From assembly GCA_963618065.1 (NCBI GenBank), contig CAVERH010000011.1:1-64000 (forward strand): a stretch of 64,000 nt of DNA, read 5' to 3'. A program made the translations under genes and the position numbers. The notes beneath the pieces are model-generated. The model made no database searches and had not been told where the DNA came from. It saw only the letters and a list, made by a program, of their open reading frames with translations. This document shows, one piece after another, positions 52,541 to 60,702 of the stretch (position 1 is its first letter; each line of letters begins with the position of its first letter). The DNA comes from Suilimivivens sp963618065 (GTDB taxonomy: Bacteria; Bacillota; Clostridia; Lachnospirales; Lachnospiraceae).

Positions 52541-52636
52541 CAGCAGTGTCCTGTAAAGAATTGAAATCAGGCATCTGCGGAAGCGTTGATCCACAGAGCC
52601 TCTCGAAAATACAAGCAACGCAGAAATGGTGAGATC

Positions 52637-55288
52637 ATGAGACAATTCACTTCAGATGAATTAAGAAAAACCTGGAAACAATTTTATATTGACCGTGGAC
52701 ATGTGGATGTAGGAGCCGTTTCCCTTGTGTCGGACGGATCTACCGGTGTACTGTTTAACGTGGCAGGTATGCAGCCTTTGATGCCGTATCTGTTAGGACA
52801 GAAGCATCCCCTTGGAACCAGACTTTGCAATGTACAGGGCTGTGTCCGTACCAACGATATTGATTCGGTTGGTGACAAGAGCCATGTAACCTTCTTTGAA
52901 ATGATGGGAAGCTGGAGCCTTGGTGATTACTTTAAGAAAGAAAGATGCCAGTGGAGTTTTGAACTGCTTACACAGGTTTTTGGCTTTGATGCCGATCATC
53001 TGGCTGCAACGGTTTTCGCAGGAGATGAGAATGCACCGAGAGACGAAGAAGGTGCACAGTACCGTATCGCTTCCGGCTTTAAGAAAGAAAATATTTATTA
53101 TCTTCCGGCAGAGGATAACTGGTGGGGACTCGAATATGGCCCCTGCGGACCGGACAGTGAAATGTTCTATGTGGCAGACCGCCCGGACTGCAGACCGGAC
53201 TGCGGACCCGGATGTCACTGCGGTAAGTATACCGAGCTTGGTAATGACGTATTTATGCAGTATGAGAAGCACCATGACGGTCATCTGACCCCGTTAAAGC
53301 AGAAGAACGTGGATACCGGCTGGGGCTTAGAGCGTATTCTTGCATTCTTAAACGGAACAAGAGACGTATACCGTATCGATCTGTTTGCCCCGGTAATCGC
53401 TTATATTGAGAAGGTATCCGGAACGAAATATGAAGAGGATGAAAAGCTGACCAGATCCATGCGTATTCTGGCAGACCATATCCGTACCAGTGTCATGCTG
53501 ATCGGTGATGAAGCAAAGCTTCTTCCTTCCAATGTAGGAGCCGGATATGTTCTCCGCCGTCTGATCCGCCGTGCAGTAAGACATGGCCGTATGCTGAATT
53601 TAAAGACTGGGGATCTGCTTACCATTGCACAGATGTACATTGAGGATATTTATGCAGAAAGCTATCCGTTATTGGTTAAGAATAAAGAGTTCGTTCTTTC
53701 CGAACTGAAGAAGGAAATTGACCGTTTCGAGAGTACTCTGGAAAACGGCATGAAGGAATTTAAGAAGATCCTTGAGCAGAAGAAGGAAGAAAAGTTGTCT
53801 GAAATCGACGGAAAGAGTGCATTTTATCTGTATGATACCTTTGGATTCCCGATCGAGCTTACCGTAGAACTTGCACAGGAAGAGGGATTAAAAGTCGATG
53901 AAGAAGGCTTTGCCAAGGCTATGGAAGAGCAGAAGCAGAAAGCAAGAGATAACCAGAGCTTTTCTGCCAAGCTTTCTACAGATACCGCATTATATGATGA
54001 ATTAGAAGAAAGCTTAGTCAGTGAATTCGTAGGATATGATACCCTGCAGGCAGAAAGCAGCATTGCAGCCATTGCCTGTGACAGCAAATGGCAGGATGCC
54101 CTTTCCGAAGGACAGGAAGGAACGATCATTACAGCAAAGACCCCATTCTATGCAACCATGGGTGGACAAAAGGGTGATTTTGGTGTGATTAAGACCGCAG
54201 AAGGTACTTTTGAGGTAACCGATACCGTGAAGGTTCCGGGCGGCAGAATCGGACACATCGGCAAGGTGGTATCCGGCACTATGAAGAAGGGTGAGAAGGC
54301 AGACCTTTCCGTATCTTCCTTAAATCGTGGAAATACCTGCAAGAATCATACAGCAACACATTTGCTGCAGGAAGCACTTCGTGAAGTGTTAGGCGATCAT
54401 GTGGAGCAGTCCGGATCCTATCAGGATGGAGAGAGAACCCGCTTTGACTTCAGCCACGGACAGGCAATGACTGCCGAAGAGTTAAAGAAGGTAGAGGAAA
54501 TCGTCAATGCCAAAATTGCAGAGGATCTTCCGGTGGAAACCAGGGTGATGAGCCTTGAAGAAGCGAAGAAGACCGGTGCAATGGCACTGTTTGGTGAAAA
54601 ATACGGAGATACCGTCCGCGTTGTCATGATTGGAGATTTCTCCAAGGAATTATGTGGTGGTACTCATGTCGGACATACCGGAGAGATCGCATCCTTTAAG
54701 ATCTTATCCGAATCCGGCGTTGCAGCAGGCGTACGACGGATTGAAGCCATTACCGGAAATAATGTAACCGCTTACTATCAGGAAATGGAAGAACGCTTAA
54801 ATGCCGTAGCAAGGGCATTGAAGACTTCTCCTGCAACGCTCCTTGACCGGGCAGAGCATCTGATGGCGGAAATGAAAGCATTACAGAGCGAAAACGAATC
54901 CTTAAAGAGCAAGGCAGCCAAGGATGCACTCGGGGACGTCATGAACCAGGTGAAGGATGTAAAGGGCGTAAAGCTCCTTGCAACCTCGGTAGCCGGTGTG
55001 GATATGAACGGACTGCGTGATCTGGGTGACCAGTTAAAGGCCAAGATCACAGAAGGCGTGATCGTTCTGATTTCTGACTGTGACGGCAAAGTCAATATGG
55101 TTGCCATGGCAACGCAGGACGCTATGGATAAGGGAGCCCATGCAGGAAACCTGATTAAGGGCATTGCAGCACTTGTCGGCGGCGGCGGCGGTGGACGTCC
55201 GAACATGGCACAGGCCGGAGGAAAGAATCCGTCAGGCATTCCGGATGCCATTGCAAAGTGTGAAGAAGTCCTTGCAGCACAGATTTAA
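52637..55288 (+). CDS. Alanyl-tRNA synthetase, divergent form
   Basis: An 883-residue class II synthetase with editing and C-Ala domains. Aminoacylation motifs FEMMGSWSLGDYF and GPCGPDSEMFY lie in the first 200 residues; the editing site has HTATHLL and CGGTHVG, and a GGGGGG hinge precedes the C-terminal domain end. The N-terminus is atypical (VLFNVAGMQPLM in place of the usual FTNAGM) and there is a Cys cluster DCRPDCGPGCHCGKY near 190-205. This subclass is known in Firmicutes. Start ATG 52637 is preferred to 52586, though its ribosome site is weak. Whether another alaS exists cannot be told. Confidence 0.9.
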   Translation: MRQFTSDELRKTWKQFYIDRGHVDVGAVSLVSDGSTGVLFNVAGMQPLMPYLLGQKHPLGTRLCNVQGCVRTNDIDSVGDKSHVTFFEMMGSWSLGDYFKKERCQWSFELLTQVFGFDADHLAATVFAGDENAPRDEEGAQYRIASGFKKENIYYLPAEDNWWGLEYGPCGPDSEMFYVADRPDCRPDCGPGCHCGKYTELGNDVFMQYEKHHDGHLTPLKQKNVDTGWGLERILAFLNGTRDVYRIDLFAPVIAYIEKVSGTKYEEDEKLTRSMRILADHIRTSVMLIGDEAKLLPSNVGAGYVLRRLIRRAVRHGRMLNLKTGDLLTIAQMYIEDIYAESYPLLVKNKEFVLSELKKEIDRFESTLENGMKEFKKILEQKKEEKLSEIDGKSAFYLYDTFGFPIELTVELAQEEGLKVDEEGFAKAMEEQKQKARDNQSFSAKLSTDTALYDELEESLVSEFVGYDTLQAESSIAAIACDSKWQDALSEGQEGTIITAKTPFYATMGGQKGDFGVIKTAEGTFEVTDTVKVPGGRIGHIGKVVSGTMKKGEKADLSVSSLNRGNTCKNHTATHLLQEALREVLGDHVEQSGSYQDGERTRFDFSHGQAMTAEELKKVEEIVNAKIAEDLPVETRVMSLEEAKKTGAMALFGEKYGDTVRVVMIGDFSKELCGGTHVGHTGEIASFKILSESGVAAGVRRIEAITGNNVTAYYQEMEERLNAVARALKTSPATLLDRAEHLMAEMKALQSENESLKSKAAKDALGDVMNQVKDVKGVKLLATSVAGVDMNGLRDLGDQLKAKITEGVIVLISDCDGKVNMVAMATQDAMDKGAHAGNLIKGIAALVGGGGGGRPNMAQAGGKNPSGIPDAIAKCEEVLAAQI

Positions 55289-55289
55289 G

Positions 55290-55343
55290 CATATAATTTT
55301 GAGAAGATGATATGGAAATAGATGACGATACCAAAATTATATG
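55290..55343 (+). terminator. Long AT-rich hairpin after the AlaRS gene
   Basis: CATATAATTTTG (55290-55301) and CAAAATTATATG (55332-55343) are perfect 12-base arms with a 30-base loop. It begins directly after the alaS stop and may be a terminator or a 3' stabiliser. Confidence 0.45.
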
Positions 55344-55347
55344 TAAA

Positions 55348-55387
55348 TGTAATTGTAAAGTGTAATTGTAAATATAGTAATTGTAAA
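55348..55387 (+). repeat. Three near-identical TGTAATTGTAAA units
   Basis: TGTAATTGTAAA at 55348-55359 and 55361-55372 and AGTAATTGTAAA at 55376-55387, spaced 13-15 bases. They lie 16 bases upstream of the rpsU -35 box. They could be regulator sites or an AT-rich UP-like element. Confidence 0.6.
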
Positions 55388-55402
55388 TGTATAATTTTTC
55401 TC

Positions 55403-55430
55403 TTGACGTGTACATGATTTATGCTATAAT
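55403..55430 (+). promoter_or_regulatory. Strong promoter of rpsU
   Basis: TTGACG (55403-55408), 16 bases, perfect TATAAT (55425-55430), with an AT-rich upstream block. About 80 bases of leader follow before the rpsU start. Confidence 0.8.
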
Positions 55431-55510
55431 ATGTGTTGTGTGTGAGTACACACAAGAATAACCCAGTCAGTCATGTTACTAGAAGGGACTGAAGGGAGGT
55501 CAGGGTGTAA

Positions 55511-55687
55511 ATGTCAAACGTAATCGTAAAAGAAAACGAGACTTTAGATAGCGCTTTACGTCGTTTTAAGAGAAGCTGTGCGAAAGCCGGCATTCAGCAG
55601 GAGATTCGTAAGAGAGAGCATTACGAGAAGCCGAGCGTTAAGCGTAAGAAAAAGTCAGAAGCAGCAAGAAAACGTAAATACAACTAA
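55511..55687 (+). CDS. rpsU: 30S ribosomal protein S21
   Basis: A 58-residue ribosomal protein beginning MSNVIVKENETLDSALRRFK and ending KSEAARKRKYN, the usual sequence and length for S21. It is part of the 30S platform near the anti-Shine-Dalgarno region. The ATG follows GGGAGG by 13 and CAGGG by 5 bases. It has its own promoter, and a terminator follows 15 bases after the stop. The gene is short and easily missed. Confidence 0.95.
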   Translation: MSNVIVKENETLDSALRRFKRSCAKAGIQQEIRKREHYEKPSVKRKKKSEAARKRKYN

Positions 55688-55701
55688 TTGAAGTAAACGT
55701 G

Positions 55702-55733
55702 AGCCCTTGGATAAAACTAAGGGCTTTCTTGTT
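55702..55733 (+). terminator. Terminator of rpsU
   Basis: AGCCCTT (55702-55708) pairs with AAGGGCT (55719-55725), followed by TTTCTTGTT. The loop region is AT-rich. Confidence 0.7.
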
Positions 55734-55767
55734 CTTAGAGGCATTTATTCAAGCTGAGGGGAGCTTT

Positions 55768-56358
55768 ATGTGGACGAAAGAGATGTTTGGAACCGATGTG
55801 TATCATCTGGTTGCCGCATTTATTATTTATAGTATGCTGGGATGGCTTGTGGAATCAATCTACATGTCCATCTGCAATAAGAGGCCAACCAACCGTGGCT
55901 TTGGCAAAGGACCTTTCTGCCCGATCTACGGATTCGGGGCAGTCATCGGCTATCTGGTACTTCGGCCTCTGTCGAGCAATCCGCTGTTGCTTTACTGTGC
56001 CGGAGCGGTTATGGCTACGGTATTTGAATATCTGGTAGGAAGGCTGATGCTTAGGATTTTTGGTGAAGTCTGGTGGGATTATACGAATAAGCCGTGTAAC
56101 TTCCAGGGGCTCATCTGTCTGGAGAGTACCATAGCATGGGGCTTTTATGCAATTATTATTATCACGTTTCTGCATGGTAAGGTGATGGGAATGATTGACC
56201 GCTATGATATGCAGCTTGGGAAGCGGTTTTGTGTGATCGTGCTTTGCATTGTGATGATCGATTATCTGTTCCAGTTTGCGAAGCTGTTTGAGGCTGATAT
56301 GAAAAAGAGCAGGGAACGTATTACGGAGCTGTACCAGAGCATCCGTGCGAAGTGGTAA
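55768..56358 (+). CDS. Putative ABC-transporter type IV membrane protein (CmpB-like)
   Basis: A 196-residue membrane protein with about five segments. It carries a MLGWLVESIYMS start, GFGKGPFCPIYG and a WWDYTNKPCNF block, signatures of a family labelled putative ABC-transporter type IV (PF06541). Function is unproven. Start ATG 55768 has GAGGGGAG 5 bases before; the longer frame from 55699 starts within the rpsU terminator and is rejected. Confidence 0.78.
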   Translation: MWTKEMFGTDVYHLVAAFIIYSMLGWLVESIYMSICNKRPTNRGFGKGPFCPIYGFGAVIGYLVLRPLSSNPLLLYCAGAVMATVFEYLVGRLMLRIFGEVWWDYTNKPCNFQGLICLESTIAWGFYAIIIITFLHGKVMGMIDRYDMQLGKRFCVIVLCIVMIDYLFQFAKLFEADMKKSRERITELYQSIRAKW

Positions 56359-56371
56359 TACGAATTCATTT

Positions 56372-56515
56372 GTAACTATTCAGAGCCATGCAAAATTGCT
56401 TTCTGTGAATGCTTGCATTCATACAGAATAGCAATTTTATATGGCGAAGTAACCACATGAGTAAAACTTAAGCTGCGTTAGCAGCGGTTTTACGAATGGG
56501 GTTCTGAATAGTTAC
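56372..56515. repeat. 144-base palindromic element with GTAACTATTCAGA ends
   Basis: Ends GTAACTATTCAGA (56372-56384) and TCTGAATAGTTAC (56503-56515) are perfect inverted repeats. Inside are a long imperfect hairpin around AAAATTGCT/AGCAATTTT with GAATGCTTGCATTC in its tip, and a nested GTAAAAC/GTTTTAC stem with GCTGC/GCAGC. The right half is shared with the 42.2 kb copy. It lies between the membrane protein and carboxypeptidase genes. Confidence 0.75.
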
Positions 56516-56579
56516 GTTCATTTTTGAAACAGCAGGAACATATTTATAGGTATAGAGTTTTGTCGGGGAGAAGATTGCC

Positions 56580-57746
56580 TTGAGAACAATAATGAAGAAA
56601 CTACTATGCGGTATAATAACGTTCCTGCTGTTTGTGTCTGTACCGGTTTCTGCAATGGCAGCACCGGAAATTGATGCGCCGTCATACATTCTGATGGAAG
56701 CCTCCACAGGAAAAGTGATTTGTGAGCAGAATGCGGACGAACGAAGAAGTCCTGCCAGTATTACGAAAATTATGACCTTGCTGTTGATTTTTGACTACCT
56801 GAATACAGGGCGCGTGACCCTGCAGAGCGAGGTGACAACCAGTGCCCATGCAAAGTCCATGGGTGGTTCGCAGGTGTTTCTGGAAGAGGGAGAGGTGCAG
56901 ACGTTAGAGACCATGATTAAATGCATTGCAGTAGCCTCCGGAAATGATGCGAGCGTGGCAGCAGCAGAGTTCCTTGCAGGCAGTGAAGAAGAATTTGTGA
57001 AGCTCATGAATCTGCGGGCCGAGGAGCTTGGCATGGAGAATACACACTTTGAGGATTGCTGCGGTCTTACGGACTCAGACGGACACTATTCCAGTGCGAG
57101 GGATGTGGCAATCATGTCGTGGGAGCTGATTACGAAGCATCCGGAGGTGCTTGATTATACCGGTATCTGGATGGAGGATATTGTGCATGAAACCGCACGG
57201 GGTACTTCCAATTTTACCCTGTCCAGTACGAATAAGCTGCTGAAAATGTATGAATACACCACCGGACTGAAAACCGGATCCACCAGTAAGGCAAAATACT
57301 GTCTGTCTGCAACTGCAAGTAAGGACAATATAGATCTGATTGCCGTTGTCATGGGCTCTTCCAATAATAAGGTGCGGTTTCAGGATGCCATGTCGTTACT
57401 GACTTACGGTTATAGCATCAGTTCTCTTTACGAGGATAAGAATGAAGAACAACTGCCGTTTCTTACAGTAAATGGCGGTGTAGAAGATACCGTCGCTCTT
57501 TCCTGCCAGGGTCCGTTCCGGTATTTGGATACGGAAGGGCAGGTACTGTCCGGAATTGAGAAGAAGATCGTTCTGCCGGAGAGCGTGGAAGCACCGGTGC
57601 AGGAAGGCGAGGCAGTTGGAGAAGCCGTGTACTTATTAAATGGAAACCGGATCGGTAGCGTTTCGATTGTGACAGGGAAGAACGTTGACAAGGCGGTTTA
57701 CAAAGACTATTTGCAAAAAGTATGGAGAATGTTTTATACTGTATAA
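56580..57746 (+). CDS. D-alanyl-D-alanine carboxypeptidase (DacF/PBP5 type)
   Basis: A 388-residue exported S11 peptidase. The N-terminal signal peptide ends near AMAA. Catalytic motifs: ASITKIM (SxxK, about residue 60), ASGND (SxN) and LKTGST (KTG). A PBP5-type C-terminal domain and likely amphipathic anchor follow. It trims the terminal D-Ala of peptidoglycan stem peptides. The TTG at 56580 has GGGGAG 10 bases upstream; the ATG at 56592 is an alternative start. A second S11 enzyme lies at 60687-62054 on the other strand. Confidence 0.9.
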   Translation: MRTIMKKLLCGIITFLLFVSVPVSAMAAPEIDAPSYILMEASTGKVICEQNADERRSPASITKIMTLLLIFDYLNTGRVTLQSEVTTSAHAKSMGGSQVFLEEGEVQTLETMIKCIAVASGNDASVAAAEFLAGSEEEFVKLMNLRAEELGMENTHFEDCCGLTDSDGHYSSARDVAIMSWELITKHPEVLDYTGIWMEDIVHETARGTSNFTLSSTNKLLKMYEYTTGLKTGSTSKAKYCLSATASKDNIDLIAVVMGSSNNKVRFQDAMSLLTYGYSISSLYEDKNEEQLPFLTVNGGVEDTVALSCQGPFRYLDTEGQVLSGIEKKIVLPESVEAPVQEGEAVGEAVYLLNGNRIGSVSIVTGKNVDKAVYKDYLQKVWRMFYTV

Positions 57747-57788
57747 ATATGGAAAACAGAGAATGGCTTACGTTGGAAAGGATGGAAT

Positions 57789-58640
57789 ATGATCAAAATA
57801 CTGTTGCTGCTTATCGTAATCCTTGCCCTCTTTTTTAGCATGGTTATGGTGATTGACTGTAACCGGTTCGTCATACGGGAATACCACTGTGAAGACAAGA
57901 GGCTTAAAAAGCCTCTTAAAATTGTGCAGTTATCGGATCTTCATAACAAGTCCTTCGGAAAAGATAACAGCCGTCTCATCCGTGCTATCCGGGAACAGAA
58001 TCCGGATCTCATTATTGTGTCCGGTGATATGTATACTTCCCTTCTTGGAAAGGAAACGGTAACTGCGCAGAAGCTGATGGAAGAGCTTGCAAAGAGCTGT
58101 TCCGTTTATTATGCCAATGGCAATCATGAGCAGAAAACGAAGGAAGAAACGGAAGAGTTCGGAAGTTTGTATGAGGATTACCGGAAAAGGCTGTCCGGAA
58201 TGGGGATACATTTTCTGTCGAATGAGCATGTTTATCTGAGGGATTATAATATCAGTCTGTATGGTCTTGAAATTCACAGACGTTATTACCGGAAGTTCCG
58301 TAAGCAGATTCTTGGAGCAGATCGGGTACAGGAGTATCTGGGAGTGCCGGATCCGGGCTCCTTTCATATGCTGATTGCCCATAATCCGGATTTCTTTGAG
58401 GACTATGCGGCATGGGGAGCGGATCTGGTATTTGCGGGGCATGTGCACGGTGGATTGATGCGGCTTCCCGTTCTTGGAGGTGTGATTGCCCCTTCCATGA
58501 AGCTGTTTCCGAAATATGACGGAGGTGAGTTCAGGGAGGGTGCGGCAACCATGATTTTAAGCCGTGGTCTTGGAACGCATACGCTTCCGATCCGGATTTT
58601 CAACCCTGGTGAGCTGGTGGTTGTGAAGTTGACGCCTTAA
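57789..58640 (+). CDS. Membrane-anchored calcineurin-like metallophosphoesterase
   Basis: A 283-residue protein with one N-terminal membrane segment (about 4-22), probably an anchor, and a metallophosphoesterase domain with SDLHN (about 50-54), GDMY, GNHE (about 114-117) and HVHGG (about 220-224), which together form the two-metal site. It resembles YaeI-type enzymes; substrate unknown. AAGGATGGA precedes the ATG. Confidence 0.88.
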   Translation: MIKILLLLIVILALFFSMVMVIDCNRFVIREYHCEDKRLKKPLKIVQLSDLHNKSFGKDNSRLIRAIREQNPDLIIVSGDMYTSLLGKETVTAQKLMEELAKSCSVYYANGNHEQKTKEETEEFGSLYEDYRKRLSGMGIHFLSNEHVYLRDYNISLYGLEIHRRYYRKFRKQILGADRVQEYLGVPDPGSFHMLIAHNPDFFEDYAAWGADLVFAGHVHGGLMRLPVLGGVIAPSMKLFPKYDGGEFREGAATMILSRGLGTHTLPIRIFNPGELVVVKLTP

Positions 58641-58705
58641 AAGATAAATGTTACACTAATAAAGCTGTGAATTTTTTAATGATAAGATCTGGTAAGAGGT
58701 ACATG

Positions 58706-59350
58706 ATGGAGAAGCTGAATACAAAATTATTTGATCATACGATATTAAAGGCGGATGCCACAAAGGAAGCGGTTCTTAGGGTCTGCCGGGAAGCAAAAGA
58801 ATACGGTTTTATGTCCGTGTGTGTGAACGGCTTTTATACGGCGCTGGTGAAGAAGGAACTGGAGGGGACGGATGTAAAGGTCTGTACCGTAGTCGGATTT
58901 CCTCTCGGACAGATGAGTACGAAAGCGAAGGCCATGGAGGCTGCGATTGCAGTCGAAGATGGCGCAGACGAAATTGACATGGTCATCAATGTGGGTGCAT
59001 TAAAGGACGGCGATGTGCAAACAGTTTATCAGGATATTCTGGCAGTCCGTAAGGCGTGTGAAAAGCAGACGCTGAAGGTCATTATTGAAACCTGTCTCTT
59101 GACGGATGATGAGAAGCGTACAGTGTGTCAGCTCGCTGAAAAGGCAGGGGCAGACTTCGTGAAGACCTCGACCGGATTTTCCACAGGCGGGGCAACGGCA
59201 GAGGATGTCACCCTTATGCGAAGTGAAGTCGGGACACGTTTAGGGGTAAAGGCATCCGGCGGAATCCGGGATAAGGAAACCGCACAGAGAATGATTGATG
59301 CCGGAGCAAGCCGCCTTGGAACGAGTGCAACGATTGCAATCTGCAGCTAA
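58706..59350 (+). CDS. deoC: Deoxyribose-phosphate aldolase
   Basis: A 214-residue TIM-barrel aldolase that splits 2-deoxyribose 5-phosphate to glyceraldehyde 3-phosphate and acetaldehyde. The Schiff-base Lys is in FVKTSTGFST (about residue 150); the AsxDMVINVG block and VKASGGIR are family-typical. The frame extends to 58667, but ATG 58706 has AAGAGG 6 bases upstream and starts MEKLNTKLFDHTILK. No other nucleoside-degradation genes are adjacent. Confidence 0.92.
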   Translation: MEKLNTKLFDHTILKADATKEAVLRVCREAKEYGFMSVCVNGFYTALVKKELEGTDVKVCTVVGFPLGQMSTKAKAMEAAIAVEDGADEIDMVINVGALKDGDVQTVYQDILAVRKACEKQTLKVIIETCLLTDDEKRTVCQLAEKAGADFVKTSTGFSTGGATAEDVTLMRSEVGTRLGVKASGGIRDKETAQRMIDAGASRLGTSATIAICS

Positions 59351-59362
59351 AGGAGCATTGAT

Positions 59363-60109
59363 ATGGCAATATCGGTAAAGCTGGAGGCATTTGAAGGCCC
59401 CTTAGATCTACTGTTACATCTGATTGAAAAGAATAAAGTCGATATTTATGATATCCCTATTGTGATGATTACGGAGCAGTATCTGGATTACATAAAGGCC
59501 ATGGAAACGGAAGACATGAATGTGATGAGTGAATTCCTTGTCATGGCTGCAACGCTTCTTGATATTAAATGCAGGATGCTTCTTCCGAAGGAAGTCAACG
59601 AAGAGGGAGAAGAAGAGGATCCGAGAGCAGAGCTTGTACAGAAGCTGCTGGAATATAAGATGTACAAGTATATGGCTTATGAATTGAAGGATCGTCAGGT
59701 GGATGCGGCGAAGACCTGGTTTAAGGACAAGACCCTGCCTAAGGAGATCGAGGATTACCGTCCTCCGATTGATATGCAGGAGCTTCTGGGAGATACCAAT
59801 TTAGGAAAGCTGCAGGAGCTTTTCCATATGGTGATGCGCCGGCAGGAGGACAAGATTGACCCGGTGCGAAGCACCTTTGGCAAGATCGAAAAGGATGAAA
59901 TCGACATGGATGGAAAGACCGCTTATGTGGAGGAGTATCTCCTGACACATAAGAAGTTCAGCTTCATGGATCTGATGGAAAAGCAGCGCAGTAAGATGGA
60001 GATTATCGTCACCTTTATGGTGATTCTCGAGCTTATGAAGATGGGCAGAATCACGATTGTGCAGGAAAATATCTTTGATGATATCTGGATCACATCAAAG
60101 GCAGGGTAG
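59363..60109 (+). CDS. scpA: Segregation and condensation protein A
   Basis: A 248-residue kleisin that bridges SMC heads. The N-terminal block FEGPLDLLLHLIEKNKVDI is diagnostic, and the C-terminal winged helix binds SMC. AAAGGAG before the ATG. It forms an operon with scpB, 17 bases apart. Confidence 0.95.
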   Translation: MAISVKLEAFEGPLDLLLHLIEKNKVDIYDIPIVMITEQYLDYIKAMETEDMNVMSEFLVMAATLLDIKCRMLLPKEVNEEGEEEDPRAELVQKLLEYKMYKYMAYELKDRQVDAAKTWFKDKTLPKEIEDYRPPIDMQELLGDTNLGKLQELFHMVMRRQEDKIDPVRSTFGKIEKDEIDMDGKTAYVEEYLLTHKKFSFMDLMEKQRSKMEIIVTFMVILELMKMGRITIVQENIFDDIWITSKAG

Positions 60110-60126
60110 AGAAAGAGAGTTTTAAG

Positions 60127-60702
60127 ATGGATAAGAAGGAACAGAAAGCCGTACTAGAGGCTGTTTTATTTACCATGGGAGAAGCTGTAGAGGTGGAACG
60201 GCTTGCAGCGGTACTGGAAATTGGCAAGAAGGAAACGAAAGAGCTTTTACTGGAAATGAAAGCAGACTATGACAAGAAGAACCGGGGAATCACCCTGATG
60301 GAGCTAGAGGATTCCTTCCAGATGTGTACGAAGTCTGAAATGTACGAGTATCTGATTAAGATTGCGAAGACACCGCGTAAGTATGTACTGACCGATACGC
60401 TTTTAGAGACATTATCCATCATTGCCTATAAGCAGCCGATTACCAGAGCGGAGATCGAACGTGTCCGAGGGGTAAGCTGTGACCATGCCGTGAACCGTCT
60501 TCTGGAATTTGGACTGATTGCCGAGGTAGGACGTATGGATGCACCCGGTAAGCCGCTTCTGTTCGGTACGACCGAAGAGTTTTTAAGAAGCTTTGGCGTG
60601 AAGTCCTTAGAGGAACTGCCGGAATTATCCGCTGTTCAGATCGAGGAATTCAAACAGCAGGCAGAAGCCGAGGTAGACAGTGATGTTCAGGTGGATGTAT
60701 AA
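60127..60702 (+). CDS. scpB: Segregation and condensation protein B
   Basis: A 191-residue ScpB with two winged-helix domains; ETLSIIAYKQPITRAEIERV and RGVSCDHAVNRLLE are family blocks. It dimerises and binds ScpA in the SMC complex that compacts the chromosome. Its last 16 bases overlap the 3' end of the converging carboxypeptidase gene, with no terminator between them. Confidence 0.94.
   Translation: MDKKEQKAVLEAVLFTMGEAVEVERLAAVLEIGKKETKELLLEMKADYDKKNRGITLMELEDSFQMCTKSEMYEYLIKIAKTPRKYVLTDTLLETLSIIAYKQPITRAEIERVRGVSCDHAVNRLLEFGLIAEVGRMDAPGKPLLFGTTEEFLRSFGVKSLEELPELSAVQIEEFKQQAEAEVDSDVQVDV

Noticed and set aside
50460..52636. T-box leaders for glyS and the AlaRS gene
   Set aside because: The leaders are too short and lack a T-box core sequence.
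55699..55767. Longer start for the CmpB-like protein
   Set aside because: The GTG at 55699 lies in the rpsU terminator, and ATG 55768 has a strong ribosome site.
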